Shown: in pieces, positions 24,020 to 32,758 of the stretch
How positions within the stretch are numbered: position 1 is the stretch's first letter
Layout of the letters: every line of letters begins with the position of its first letter
NCBI GenBank assembly: GCA_019912395.1
Contig: JAIOIH010000081.1
Location: forward strand, 1-42,906
DNA from: Flavobacteriales bacterium
Lineage (GTDB): Bacteria; Bacteroidota; Bacteroidia; Flavobacteriales_F; PHOS-HE28
Direction: 5' to 3'
DNA: 42,906 nucleotides
Notes under the pieces: generated by a model
Told to the model about the DNA's origin: nothing
The model's input: the letters and a program-made list of their open reading frames with translations, nothing else
Database searches by the model: none
Position numbers and translations under genes: made by a program

Positions 24020-26059
24020 ATGCAGCGATCCTTCCTCGCCTTTCTGGCACTACCCCTCCTATTGGCCTGCGGTAGCCCCGGTGCCGGACCGGACAAGACG
24101 AACACGGCCGACACCTTGGCCACGGACACCTTCAAGTGGGAGGTGGACCAGTTCGGCGATGTCCGCATCCTGCGTTACCAAGTACCGGGCTGGGAGCAGC
24201 TTTCGCTCCAGCAGAAGAAGTTGGCGTACTACCTCACCATGGCCGGCCTCAGTGCCCGCGACATCATTTGGGACCAGAACTATCGGCATAACCTCACGGT
24301 GCGGAGGGCATTGGAAACGATCATCAAGGATTACAAGGGCGAGCGTTCCGGAGCGGAATGGGATGCCTTCATGACCTACGCGAAGGAGATCTTCTTCGCC
24401 AACGGCATTCACCACCACTACGGCATGGACAAATTCACCCCGGAGTTCCCACGGGCCTACATGGATACCTTGGTAGCGGCCAGCGGTGCGAAGTTGCCCA
24501 AGGAGGTGGTGGACATCCTCTTCGATCCCGCCATCGATGCCAAGAAGGTGAGCCTGGACAAGGACAAGGACCTGGTGCTGGCCTCGGCCGTGAACTTCTA
24601 CGGCGATGATGTGAACGCAAAGGAGGTGGATGCCTTTTATACCGCCATGGAAGTGAAGGGGGACACCACACCGTTGAGCTATGGCCTGAACAGCAAATTG
24701 GTGCGCGGCAAGGACGGCAAGCTCATGGAGCGGACCTGGAAGATCGGTGGCATGTACGGCGCGGCCTTGCAGGAAAGCGTGAAGTGGTTGGAGCAAGCGA
24801 TGGACGTGGCCGAGAACGACCAACAACGCAAGGCGATCAAGCTATTGATCGAATACTACCGCACCGGCGACCTGAAGACCTGGGATGATTTCAACGTGGC
24901 CTGGGTGCAGGACACTGCCGGCACGGTGGACTTCATCCAAGGTTTCGTGGAGGTGTACAACGACCCCTTGGGCAAGCGCGGCTCCTATGAATCCATTGTG
25001 GAGGTGAACGATCCCATCGCCACCAAGAGCATGTCCGTGATCCAGGAAAATGCACAGTGGTTCGAGGATCATTCCCCCTTGCTTCCGGAGCACAAGAAGA
25101 AGAAGGTGGTGGGCATCACCTACCGCTTCATCAACGCGGTGGGCGAATCCGGCGACGCAGCACCCAGCACACCCATCGGGGTGAACCTGCCCAACGCCGA
25201 CTGGATCCGCAAGGACCACGGGAGCAAGAGCATCAGCTTGGGCAACATCATCGATGCCTATGACAAGAGTTCGGGCCAGAGCAGCCTGAAGGAGTTCTGC
25301 TACGACCAAGCGGAGATCGACCGGGCGGTGAAGTACGGTTCACTCGCAGGTAATCTGCATACTGCCCTGCACGAAGTGGTGGGCCACGCCAGCGGCCAGA
25401 TCGAGCCGGGCATTGGAGGTCCCGATGCCACGCTGAAGAGCTATGCCAGCACCTTGGAGGAAGGCCGTGCCGACCTGGTAGCCTTGTATTTCATGATGGA
25501 CCCCAAAATGGTGGAGCTTGGCGTAATGCCCTCCCTGGATGCGGGCAAGGCCGAGTACGACGGCTACATCCGCAACGGCCTGATGGTGCAATTGCGCCGG
25601 TTGAAGATGGGGAAGCAAGTGGAGGAGGCACACATGCGCAACCGCCAGTGGGTGAGCGCTTGGGTGTATGAGAAGGGCCAGCCGGACAGCGTGATCGTAA
25701 AGGTGGAGCGCGATGGCAAGACCTACTTCCACATCCGCGATTACGACAAGTTGCGGACCCTCTTCGGCGATCTACTGCGCGAGGTGCAGCGGATCAAGAG
25801 CCAAGGCGATTTCCAGGCCGGGCACGACCTGGTGGAGAACTACGGCGTGAAGGTGGATCCCACGCTGCATGCCGAGATCTTGAAGCGCGCGGAGAACATC
25901 AAGACCGCACCGTACGCCGGCTTCATCCAGCCACGCTTGCTGCCGGTGACGGACGCGAACGGGAACATCACGGACGTGAAGGTCGAGTACCCGGACGACT
26001 TCGTCCAACAGATGCTGGAGTACGGTGAAAAATACAGCTTCCTGCCTGCGGTGAATTGA
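24020..26059 (+). CDS. M49-family (dipeptidyl peptidase III-like) metallopeptidase, lipoprotein
   Basis: A 679-residue zinc peptidase. Residues 1-16 are a lipoprotein signal with the lipobox LLLAC, cysteine 17, so it is anchored outside the cytoplasm. The zinc motif is the six-residue HEVVGH (451-456), the HExxxH form found only in DPP III-type enzymes, followed by the third-ligand motif EEGRAD (480-485). Eukaryotic DPP III is cytosolic; in Bacteroidota secreted lipoprotein forms are common and probably trim peptides taken up as food. A second M49-like lipoprotein gene lies 2 kb downstream. A TATATTCG near 23991 could be its -7 box. Confidence 0.9.
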   Translation: MQRSFLAFLALPLLLACGSPGAGPDKTNTADTLATDTFKWEVDQFGDVRILRYQVPGWEQLSLQQKKLAYYLTMAGLSARDIIWDQNYRHNLTVRRALETIIKDYKGERSGAEWDAFMTYAKEIFFANGIHHHYGMDKFTPEFPRAYMDTLVAASGAKLPKEVVDILFDPAIDAKKVSLDKDKDLVLASAVNFYGDDVNAKEVDAFYTAMEVKGDTTPLSYGLNSKLVRGKDGKLMERTWKIGGMYGAALQESVKWLEQAMDVAENDQQRKAIKLLIEYYRTGDLKTWDDFNVAWVQDTAGTVDFIQGFVEVYNDPLGKRGSYESIVEVNDPIATKSMSVIQENAQWFEDHSPLLPEHKKKKVVGITYRFINAVGESGDAAPSTPIGVNLPNADWIRKDHGSKSISLGNIIDAYDKSSGQSSLKEFCYDQAEIDRAVKYGSLAGNLHTALHEVVGHASGQIEPGIGGPDATLKSYASTLEEGRADLVALYFMMDPKMVELGVMPSLDAGKAEYDGYIRNGLMVQLRRLKMGKQVEEAHMRNRQWVSAWVYEKGQPDSVIVKVERDGKTYFHIRDYDKLRTLFGDLLREVQRIKSQGDFQAGHDLVENYGVKVDPTLHAEILKRAENIKTAPYAGFIQPRLLPVTDANGNITDVKVEYPDDFVQQMLEYGEKYSFLPAVN

Positions 26060-26069
26060 ACATGGCGCG

Positions 26070-26099
26070 TTGCGGACGGGGTCGGCGCTGCTATATTTG
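26070..26099 (+). promoter_or_regulatory. Promoter TTG-N19-TATATTTG of tRNA-Leu
   Basis: TTG at 26070-26072 and TATATTTG at 26092-26099 fit the -33/-7 pattern with 19 bases between. The tRNA 5' end is 28 bases downstream, leaving room for a short 5' leader removed by RNase P. Confidence 0.7.
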
Positions 26100-26127
26100 C
26101 GGCCCCTGAAGGGAACAACAAGTCCCT

Positions 26128-26211
26128 ACCGAAGTGGCGGAATTGGTAGACGCGCACGTTTCAGGGGCGTGTGACCGTAAGGTTGTGAGGGTTCGAGTCC
26201 CTCCTTCGGTA
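26128..26211 (+). tRNA. tRNA-Leu(CAG)
   Basis: The acceptor stem ACCGAAG (26128-26134) pairs perfectly with CTTCGGT (26204-26210), followed by discriminator A. The D-arm TGGCGGAATTGGTAGACGC is typical of leucine tRNA. The anticodon arm CACGT-TTCAGGG-GCGTG gives anticodon CAG. A long variable arm (TGACCGTAAGGTTGT) confirms the class II type, and the T-arm GGGTTCGAGTCC is canonical. No CCA is encoded after the discriminator (CAA follows), so it must be added after transcription. Confidence 0.95.
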
Positions 26212-26214
26212 CAA

Positions 26215-26246
26215 GCAAAGCGGCGGGAGCCGCTTTGCTGCTTTTC
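26215..26246 (+). terminator. Rho-independent terminator after tRNA-Leu
   Basis: GCAAAGCGGC, loop GGGA, GCCGCTTTGC: a perfect 10-bp stem followed by TGCTTTT. It begins 4 bases after the tRNA. Confidence 0.85.
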
Positions 26247-26365
26247 GGGAATCCCCGGTCGGTGGACCGAGCGGACATTCCGCAGCGCCACGGGCGGTAC
26301 CATCATCACGCCCGCCGGCATCGGACCCCAACTGAAGATCCCGATTATCTTTGGTCGTATTCAAC

Positions 26366-26944
26366 ATGTCCGTAAAGCGCTTTCATAGTCGGCGATCCCA
26401 TCGTGCTTGGATCTTCTGGGGTTCCGTAGGCGCGGTGCTTGCCCTGCTGGGGCTTTTGGCCATGGACATCACGGGTTCGGATGCCCTGATGATCGTTGCC
26501 CTGGGCCTGGTCATCCTCTGCGTGATCGCCGCCATCGTCATCAGTAGGCGGGAGATCATCGAGTATGATCTGGGGCACGACGTGCTCTTGCTGCGCCGCG
26601 GGGTGGACGAGGAACAACTACCGCTGAACGAGCTGCTGGACGCGAATCTGATCGATCTGGTGACCGCCAAGGATTACGTGCAGCAACATCCGGAGGTCCT
26701 GCAAGGGGCCAACGGCACGGAATCGGTGGAGGCACGCCGGATGCTGACGCGTTTCTGCGGGGTTCCCCTGGGCGGCATCGCAGCGTTCACTACCGGCCTA
26801 TCACGGCTCAGTGCCCAGGATTTCAGGCGGACATTGGTCCTGCTGCGGATCCGCAATGGAGGTGTAATGCTCCTCTCCCCGAAGTACAGCGAGAGCATGG
26901 TTTCCGCCATCGGCAAGGCGATCGGCGACCTCATGGAAGCGTGA
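26366..26944 (+). CDS. Membrane protein of unknown function
   Basis: A 192-residue protein with two adjacent hydrophobic helices (about 16-33 and 38-58) after a basic N-terminus (MSVKRFHSRRSHRAW), then a soluble domain with REIIEYDLGHDVLLLRRGVD and a C-terminal SPKYSESMVSAIGKAI. The strand pattern (polar strands then a final helix, and the order LRIRNGGVMLLSP) recalls PH-like domains found in small bacterial membrane proteins, but I cannot assign a family. A TATCTTTG -7 box (26346-26353) lies 12 bases before this ATG; a TTG at 26351 within the box is unlikely to be the start. Convergent with the M23/LysM gene, 8 bases apart. Confidence 0.7.
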   Translation: MSVKRFHSRRSHRAWIFWGSVGAVLALLGLLAMDITGSDALMIVALGLVILCVIAAIVISRREIIEYDLGHDVLLLRRGVDEEQLPLNELLDANLIDLVTAKDYVQQHPEVLQGANGTESVEARRMLTRFCGVPLGGIAAFTTGLSRLSAQDFRRTLVLLRIRNGGVMLLSPKYSESMVSAIGKAIGDLMEA

Positions 26945-26952
26945 GCCAGGGG

Positions 26953-27831
26953 CTACCGGACCCGCAGGCGCTGGCCCACGCGCAGGGTGCTGCGGGAGCT
27001 GATCTTGTTGATCTTGCACAGGCTGGCCACCGTTGTGCCCGTGCGCCGGGATATGCCGTAGAGCGTATCGCCCTTCCGCACCCGGTAGCTGGCCGATCCG
27101 CTCGCGGTGGGGCTGTGGAAGGTGCGCGGGGTAATGGAGAAGCGGTCCGTGCGCAGCACGCCCTCCTCCATGTCAAAGAGTTTCTCCGGATCGATGGGAT
27201 GCCCCAGATAGCGCGTCTCGAAATGCAGATGGCTTCCAGTGGACCTTCCGGTGGAACCGCCGAGCCCGAGCACATCGCCGGCCTCCAGTTCGTCGCCCAC
27301 ATCCACCAGGCGCTTGCTCAAATGGCCGTACAGGGTCTCCAGCCCGTTGGGGTGGCGCACCACCACCACATGGCCGAAATCACGGTGATAGCGCGAGATG
27401 CGCACCTTGCCCGCGAAGGCGCTCATCACCGGGTCGCCCGTCTGCAGCTTCAGGTCGGTGCCGTAATGGTGGCGACCGTGGCGAATGCCGAAGGGAGAGG
27501 TGATGCGCCCGCAGATGGGCATGTAGTGATCGCAATCGGCCCAGGCGAGGTGGAGGTTGATGGTGTCCGCGATGGCCGGGCGCCGCTCGAAGATCTGGTC
27601 CGTGTTCCAATCGCCGTACGTTTCATAGGCCGGGATGTGGAAGGCGGAATCCGCGGCGGTCCACACCTCCGTTTCAGCCTCGTCCACGATGATGCCCGCG
27701 CCGGTCTCCTCATACGTCTCCACGCTTTCGGGTCCGCCGATGGCGCTGTTGTCCTCTTGCCCGAAGGCCGGTGACTGCATCGCCCCCCAAAGACCGAGGG
27801 CCAAGGCGATGGCAAGGGTTTTTCCGGTCAT
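26953..27831 (-). CDS. Secreted M23 peptidoglycan endopeptidase with LysM domain
   Basis: A 292-residue protein. Residues 1-24 are a signal peptide (MTGKTLAIALALGLW, then AFGQ). The M23 (LytM) domain lies centrally: SPFGIRHGRHHYGTDL with the zinc His and Asp, then GHVVVVRH and SHLHFE with the HxH motif. A LysM domain closes the protein (YRVRKGDTLYGISRRTG, then RVGQRLRVR). It should cut peptide crosslinks in peptidoglycan, held to glycan by LysM. Both active-site elements are intact, so it is likely an active hydrolase. Start: the TAGATTTG -7 box at 27838-27845 lies only 6 nt upstream of this ATG; in-frame ATGs at 27855 and 27909 lie before that box. Confidence 0.92.
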   Translation of the reverse strand: MTGKTLAIALALGLWGAMQSPAFGQEDNSAIGGPESVETYEETGAGIIVDEAETEVWTAADSAFHIPAYETYGDWNTDQIFERRPAIADTINLHLAWADCDHYMPICGRITSPFGIRHGRHHYGTDLKLQTGDPVMSAFAGKVRISRYHRDFGHVVVVRHPNGLETLYGHLSKRLVDVGDELEAGDVLGLGGSTGRSTGSHLHFETRYLGHPIDPEKLFDMEEGVLRTDRFSITPRTFHSPTASGSASYRVRKGDTLYGISRRTGTTVASLCKINKISSRSTLRVGQRLRVR

Positions 27832-27837
27832 GGCGCG

Positions 27838-27845
27838 CAAATCTA
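27838..27845 (-). promoter_or_regulatory. -7 promoter box TAGATTTG of the M23/LysM gene
   Basis: TAnnTTTG match on the minus strand ending 6 nt from the chosen ATG. It decides the start codon, since the other in-frame ATGs would lie upstream of transcription. Confidence 0.6.
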
Positions 27846-27993
27846 TTCGGCTCATCCGGTCCTGCAAGCCCAAAGGCCCGGCCGTTCGCCAACAGCGCCA
27901 TGTGTCCAACGCGCAGTTGTGAAGATTCCCTTGATCCGCGCACAGCTACGGCACAGCCACCATCTTTGTGCCCCCGGTTAATGATCGTTAAGC

Positions 27994-29667
27994 ATGCATT
28001 CCACCCTTTCCCTGCTCCGCTTCGCATCCCTGCTTCTGCTTATCGCGTGCGGATCCCCGAGTGAACCACCGATGGGGGACAGCCTGGGGGTGGACAAGGC
28101 CACGATGGATGCACGCGTCCGCCCCTCGATCTACGTGCCCGTGAAGCTCACTGCGGACCTGAGCGCGCTGAGCGATGGCGACCGGCGCATGCTGCCGCTG
28201 CTGATCGGGGCCGCGCAGATCATGGACAGCCTCTTCTGGCGCGAGGCCTGGGGAGCACCGGACAGCATCCCCGAAAAGCACCCCGATGCCGAACTGCGCC
28301 GCTTCTTCCACATGAACTACGGCCCGTGGGACCGGCTCGCCGGGGACCTGCCCTTCATGGACGGCGTGGGCGAAAAGCCCAAGGGTGCCCGCTTCTACCC
28401 GCCGGACATGACGGATGCCGAGTTCGAGGCCTGGGAGGACAGTGCCAAGAAAAGCCTCTACACCATGGTGCGCCGCGACAGCGCAGGAAAGCTCATCGCC
28501 CTTCCCTACCACAGCTTCTTCGCCGCACCGGTGGCGCGTGCGGCAACGCTGTTGGAGCAGGCCGCTGAACTGGCCAGGGACCCGGGCCTGAAAGCCTACC
28601 TGACGGCCCGCGCGAACGCCCTGCGCACGGACGAGTACCGCGCCAGCGATATCGCGTGGATGGACATGCGCTCCAATGACCTCGACCTCATCATCGGCCC
28701 CATCGAGACCTACGAGGACCAGCGCTACGGCTACAAGGCCTCGCACGAGAGCTATGTGCTGGTGAAGGACAAGGAGTGGACCGCCCGACTGGAACGCTTC
28801 GCGAAGCTGTTGCCGGGCCTGCAACGCGGGCTGCCCGTGCCGGATGCCTATAAGCAGGAGAAGCCCGGGAGCGATGGCCAGCTGGGCGCCTATGATGTGA
28901 TCTTCTATGCCGGCGCCTGCAATGCAGGTGGCAAAACGATCGCCGTGAACCTGCCCAACGACGGATCCATCCAGCTGCAAAAGGGAACGCGCCGCTTGCA
29001 GTTGAAGAACGCCATGAAGGCCAAGTTCGACAAGATCGTGGTGCCCATAGCGGACATGCTCGTGGCCGAGGACCAGCGCGAGTACATCACCTTCGATGCC
29101 TTCTTCCAGAACGTGATGTTCCATGAGGTGGCGCATGGATTGGGGATCAAGAACACGATCAACGGGAAGGGTACCGTGCGCGAAGCCCTGCTGGATGAGG
29201 CCAGCGCACTGGAGGAGGGCAAGGCGGACATCCTCGGCCTATACATGGTGGAGCAGTTGCGTGAGCAGGGCGAGATCAGCGACGGCGTGATCATGGACAA
29301 CTATGTCACCTTCATGGCCAGCGTGTTCCGCTCGGTACGCTTCGGTGCCAGTTCGGCACATGGACGTGCCAATATGGTGCGCTTCAATTTCTTCATGCAG
29401 GCGGGTGCCTTCCAGCGGGATGCCGCCACTGGGACCTACCGGGTGGATGCGGAAAAAATGCAACAGGCAATCGGCGACCTCAGTGCCGTGATCCTGAAGT
29501 TGCAGGGCGATGGGGACCTCAAAGGCGTGCAGGAGCTGATGGCGGAACAGGGGACCATGGGGAAGGAACTGCAACAGGACCTGGACCGGTTGAAGAAGGC
29601 CAAGATCCCCGTGGACGTGGTGTTCGAACAAGGACTGGACGTGCTCGGGCTGAGCTCGGCACGATGA
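27994..29667 (+). CDS. M49-like zinc metallopeptidase with HExxH motif, lipoprotein
   Basis: A 557-residue lipoprotein (signal with LLLLIAC, cysteine near residue 20, followed by GSPS as in the first M49 gene). The zinc motif is HEVAH (377-381), a five-residue HExxH, with the third-ligand motif EEGKAD (407-412) about 25 residues later, the same layout as M49. DPP III homologues with a five-residue motif are known (Caldithrix abyssi, HEISH). The N-terminal half (RFFHMNYGPWDRLAGDLPF) also fits DPP III-like proteins. Probably periplasmic or surface peptide digestion. The transglutaminase-like gene follows after 16 bases, so the two may be one operon. Confidence 0.83.
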   Translation: MHSTLSLLRFASLLLLIACGSPSEPPMGDSLGVDKATMDARVRPSIYVPVKLTADLSALSDGDRRMLPLLIGAAQIMDSLFWREAWGAPDSIPEKHPDAELRRFFHMNYGPWDRLAGDLPFMDGVGEKPKGARFYPPDMTDAEFEAWEDSAKKSLYTMVRRDSAGKLIALPYHSFFAAPVARAATLLEQAAELARDPGLKAYLTARANALRTDEYRASDIAWMDMRSNDLDLIIGPIETYEDQRYGYKASHESYVLVKDKEWTARLERFAKLLPGLQRGLPVPDAYKQEKPGSDGQLGAYDVIFYAGACNAGGKTIAVNLPNDGSIQLQKGTRRLQLKNAMKAKFDKIVVPIADMLVAEDQREYITFDAFFQNVMFHEVAHGLGIKNTINGKGTVREALLDEASALEEGKADILGLYMVEQLREQGEISDGVIMDNYVTFMASVFRSVRFGASSAHGRANMVRFNFFMQAGAFQRDAATGTYRVDAEKMQQAIGDLSAVILKLQGDGDLKGVQELMAEQGTMGKELQQDLDRLKKAKIPVDVVFEQGLDVLGLSSAR

Positions 29668-29683
29668 TCGCGGACCGGGTCTG

Positions 29684-30607
29684 ATGCCCACGAACGAACC
29701 AGGAACGGAGGACGAGGAATCCAAGGGCGGCCTGGTGCAGGCGGCCCTGCAGTTCCTGGTGGCCCTGGTGGTGGCCTTGCCGGTTTCCATGGCAATATGG
29801 CCGCACCTGCCCCTGATGCAAATACCGTCGGTGCTGGGGCTTAGTGTGGACCGCCTGGCGGTGTTCCTGCTGGTGCTGGTGCTGCTGCTGTTGATGCTTC
29901 GCCGCTTCCCGCTGCTCAGTTACACCGCGCTGGTGGTCTTCGTCGGCGTGGTCACCTTCCAAAGCTTTCGCGGGGGCTACGGTTTCGGGGACCTTTTCCG
30001 CAGCTATGGCGCTTCGATCTCCGCGTTTTCCCAAAGCACCACGGCCTTGCCGGACGTATCGGAACTGAGGCCCTTCAAGGGTGCGGAGGAATTGCGGAAA
30101 GCGATGAACCATACCGACCCCGTGGTGCGCTCCTTCGCGGTACGTGCCGCCACCACCTGGTTCAACGAGGAAGCCTCGGAAGGGGACCGCACCCTGATAC
30201 AGGCCTTCTCCATCTTCAAGGTGATCAACTCCTCGTGGATCTACGTGAGCGATCCGGCCGATGGCGAGTACTTCGCCATGGCCAGTGAGAGCGTGCCGCT
30301 GCTGGCGGGTGATTGCGACGATCATGCGGTGTTGATCGCGGCCTGCATCAAGGCCATCGGCGGGAAAGTGCGCTTGGTCCGCACCACCGGCCACATCTAC
30401 CCGGAAATGTGCGTGGGCGATGCGAAGGGCCTTCAGCGCGCCATCTACCTGATCCGCAATGTGCTATTCCCCGAAGAGGCCCGGTACGCCGACCTCTATT
30501 ACCACACCGATGCCAACGGCGACCGTTGGATCAACCTCGATTACACGCGCCACTACCCCGGCGGGCCCGTGATGAACGAGAAGATCATCGGCATCCTGCA
30601 CGTGTGA
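29684..30607 (+). CDS. Membrane-anchored transglutaminase-like protein
   Basis: A 307-residue protein with membrane segments at about 20-40, 56-72 and 76-92. A soluble domain follows with the transglutaminase-like (cysteine protease fold) triad: C211 in GDCDDHA, His in TGHIYPEM, Asp in INLDYTRHYPG. Many bacterial members are proteases or amide hydrolases, not crosslinkers. GDCDD (in place of GxCxD/H) is common in archaeal and bacterial relatives. It lies 16 bases after the M49-like peptidase, suggesting a joint role in protein or peptide processing at the envelope; this is inference. Which side of the membrane the catalytic domain faces is not decided. Confidence 0.8.
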   Translation: MPTNEPGTEDEESKGGLVQAALQFLVALVVALPVSMAIWPHLPLMQIPSVLGLSVDRLAVFLLVLVLLLLMLRRFPLLSYTALVVFVGVVTFQSFRGGYGFGDLFRSYGASISAFSQSTTALPDVSELRPFKGAEELRKAMNHTDPVVRSFAVRAATTWFNEEASEGDRTLIQAFSIFKVINSSWIYVSDPADGEYFAMASESVPLLAGDCDDHAVLIAACIKAIGGKVRLVRTTGHIYPEMCVGDAKGLQRAIYLIRNVLFPEEARYADLYYHTDANGDRWINLDYTRHYPGGPVMNEKIIGILHV

Positions 30608-30691
30608 TCCCGCTTGGAGATGGCAACTCCCGACCACGCCTGGCCTGCCCTGAGATTGCCGAAGGGCGGCGCGGCTCGCCCCTGAAGGGGA

Positions 30692-30771
30692 ACCACGGAT
30701 CCACACGGTTTTACACGAATAAGGGCGGCATTTATCCGTGTGTATCCGTGGTCCGAAACGTATCGGACCAA
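30692..30771. repeat. Palindromic intergenic repeat (ATCCGTG type plus CGTATCGGA hairpin)
   Basis: Two consecutive hairpins as described for the surrounding gap. The outer one can form a 16-17 bp stem with a 27-base loop; the inner has an 8-bp perfect stem. Such ATCCGTG-containing palindromes are frequent intergenic repeats in environmental genomes as I remember them. Confidence 0.6.
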
Positions 30772-30896
30772 ATTCCGAGCGCGAAAGGCCCAAGGGGCGT
30801 TCGATGTCCCGCTTCCATTGGCCCCAGGGGCGCATGATGATGTGGAAGAGATGCATTAGTCCTGCCCGATAACCCTGTGTGATGCCGGTCCCGCCC

Positions 30897-30904
30897 TACA
30901 TTTG
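30897..30904 (+). promoter_or_regulatory. -7 promoter box TACATTTG of the OlsF-like gene
   Basis: A perfect TAnnTTTG ending 5 nt before the ATG at 30910. As for mntR, pyrD and the M23 gene, a transcript starting 5-8 nt after the box would be leaderless. Confidence 0.6.
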
Positions 30905-30909
30905 ACCGT

Positions 30910-32661
30910 ATGGGGGAGGACCGCAAAATGATGAACCCCGCGGAACTGGCGAAGGCCAGCCACATGCGGCCGGGTGATCCGCGCTTTGCCGTACTGGCCG
31001 AGGTGAGCGGCCTTAACCGCTTGGAGCGCTTCTACAACGAGATCTCCGTGCTCCCCGGAGAGGATTTCATCGAGGCGCTCTTTGCCCACCTGGACCTGCG
31101 GCTGGAAGTGGACCCCGCCGACCTGGAGCGCGTGCCTGCGGAGGGCGGTGTGGCCATCGTGGCCAACCATCCCTACGGTGCCATCGACGGGCTGGCCCTG
31201 CTGCACGTGCTGCGCGATCGCCGCCCGGACCTGAAAGTGATGGCCAACTTCATGCTCCAGCAGCTGGAGCCGCTGCGCGATCGCTTCATCGGGGTGAACC
31301 CCTTCGAGCAGATCACCACGCGCAGCAGTTTCCAAGGCATGCGGCAGGCCCACCAGCACCTGGCCGACGGCGGCGCGCTCGGCGTGTTTCCCGCCGGGGA
31401 GGTGAGCAGCTACCGCAAGGACCTGGACGCGGTGGCGGACCCCCGCTGGAAAACGCCGGTGATCAAGCTCATCCGCCATGCCGGCGTGCCCGTGGTGCCC
31501 TTGTGGTTCGACGGTGCGAACAGCCTGGTGTTCCAGATCCTCGGCATGGTACACCCGAGCCTGCGCACCCTGCAGCTGCCCCGCGAGATGCTGCGGATGC
31601 ACGGCAGAACGGTGCGCATGCGCATCGGGAACCCGCTCACCGAGAAGGAGCTCGCGCAGTTCACCTCCATGGACGCCTTGGCGCGCTACCTGCGGGCCAA
31701 GACCTACGCCATCGGGAGCGGGGTATCGGTGCGCCGCGAACATTTCAGGCCCCTGTACTTTCCGCGTCGGCCGAAACCCGTGGTGAGCGCCGGGCCCGTG
31801 GAGCCCATGGAACAAGAGCTCTCAAAGCTGGCGGACAAGCGATTGAACAGCCAGGGCGAATTCGACCTGTACCTCGCGCCCAGCGGCCGCATCCCCAACA
31901 TCCTGCGCGAGATCGGCCGCCTGCGGGAGGAGACCTTCCGCGCCGTGGACGAAGGCACCAACAAGGCCATCGACCTCGACGAATTCGATCACTACTACGA
32001 TCACCTCTTCCTCTGGGACCGTGAAAAGCGCAAGCTCGCCGGGGCCTACCGCGTGGGCGATGGCCAGGTGATCATGGAACGCTACGGCAAGCGGGGCTTC
32101 TACCTCAACACGCTCTTCAAGCTCGGCAGGCCCATGCGGGATATCCTGGCCAGCAGTTTCGAACTGGGCCGCTCCTTCATCGTGCCGGAATACCAGCGCC
32201 ACCGCCTACCGCTCTTCATGCTCTGGCGCGGGCTGCTGTTGCACGTCACCTCCCATCCCGATCACCGCTACCTCATCGGCCCGGTGAGCATCAGTGGCGG
32301 CTATAGCAAATTCTCCCGGCGCCTCATCACCGAGTTCGTGCGCAAATACCACTACGACGAAGCGCTCGCCAAGCATGTGAAGCCGCGCAACCGCTTCTAC
32401 ATCGGCATCGACAAGGAGGATGGCGGCGCCCTGCTGGAAGCCTCCGGCGAGGACATCAAGAAGCTGGACCAGGTGATCTCGGACATTGAAGCCAGCGGCT
32501 CCGCCGTGCCGGTGTTGCTGAAGCGCTACCTCGGGCTCAACGCGAAGATCATCGGCTTCAACCGCGATCCGCATTTCAACGATTCGCTGGACGGGCTGGT
32601 GCTGCTGGACCTTTCCAAGGTGCCGCCAGCCACCATCGAAGGGTTGCGGAAGGGGATGTGA
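30910..32661 (+). CDS. OlsF-like bifunctional acyltransferase for aminolipid (ornithine lipid) synthesis
   Basis: A 583-residue two-domain enzyme. The N-terminal half (about 75-270) is a PlsC-type O-acyltransferase with NHPYGAIDG (86-94), FPAGEVSS and VPLWFDG. The C-terminal half (about 318-450) is a GNAT-type N-acyltransferase of the Acetyltransf_5/hemolysin group, with FDLYLAPSGRIPNILREIGR and LREETFRAVDEGT. This order and length match OlsF, shown in Serratia and Flavobacterium to make phosphate-free ornithine lipids by N-acylating then O-acylating ornithine. The natural amino acid in this organism could be ornithine, lysine, glycine or serine and is not readable here. It is a single-gene unit with its own promoter. 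Confidence 0.82.
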   Translation: MGEDRKMMNPAELAKASHMRPGDPRFAVLAEVSGLNRLERFYNEISVLPGEDFIEALFAHLDLRLEVDPADLERVPAEGGVAIVANHPYGAIDGLALLHVLRDRRPDLKVMANFMLQQLEPLRDRFIGVNPFEQITTRSSFQGMRQAHQHLADGGALGVFPAGEVSSYRKDLDAVADPRWKTPVIKLIRHAGVPVVPLWFDGANSLVFQILGMVHPSLRTLQLPREMLRMHGRTVRMRIGNPLTEKELAQFTSMDALARYLRAKTYAIGSGVSVRREHFRPLYFPRRPKPVVSAGPVEPMEQELSKLADKRLNSQGEFDLYLAPSGRIPNILREIGRLREETFRAVDEGTNKAIDLDEFDHYYDHLFLWDREKRKLAGAYRVGDGQVIMERYGKRGFYLNTLFKLGRPMRDILASSFELGRSFIVPEYQRHRLPLFMLWRGLLLHVTSHPDHRYLIGPVSISGGYSKFSRRLITEFVRKYHYDEALAKHVKPRNRFYIGIDKEDGGALLEASGEDIKKLDQVISDIEASGSAVPVLLKRYLGLNAKIIGFNRDPHFNDSLDGLVLLDLSKVPPATIEGLRKGM

Positions 32662-32758
32662 AGGGAGCATGTGATCGACCTCATATTCCGTTCCTCACCT
32701 CGCGCTAAGATGGGTGTGGGGACGAAGTCCCCCATCCATCGTCATCCATTCGTTGGAT

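Larger units (their letters stand above)
30608..30909. other. Intergenic gap with palindromic repeats
   Basis: No supported gene. It contains an imperfect inverted repeat (30692-30708 against 30736-30752, one mismatch in 17) built on ACCACGGATnCACACGG, directly followed by a second hairpin TGGTCCGA-AACGTA-TCGGACCA (30750-30771). The latter resembles the palindromic core at 5018-5035. A minus-strand frame through 30775-30856 (HLFHIIMRPWGQWKRDIERP) is open but matches nothing I recognise. Confidence 0.5.

Noticed and set aside
26134-26388. 84-codon frame over tRNA-Leu
   Set aside because: It reads through the tRNA and its terminator; structure of the tRNA is unambiguous.
30464-30856. 130-codon minus-strand frame with HLFHIIMRPWGQWKRDIERP considered as a RAYT relic
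   Set aside because: It crosses palindromic repeats and the end of the transglutaminase-like gene, and the resemblance to transposase motifs is too weak.
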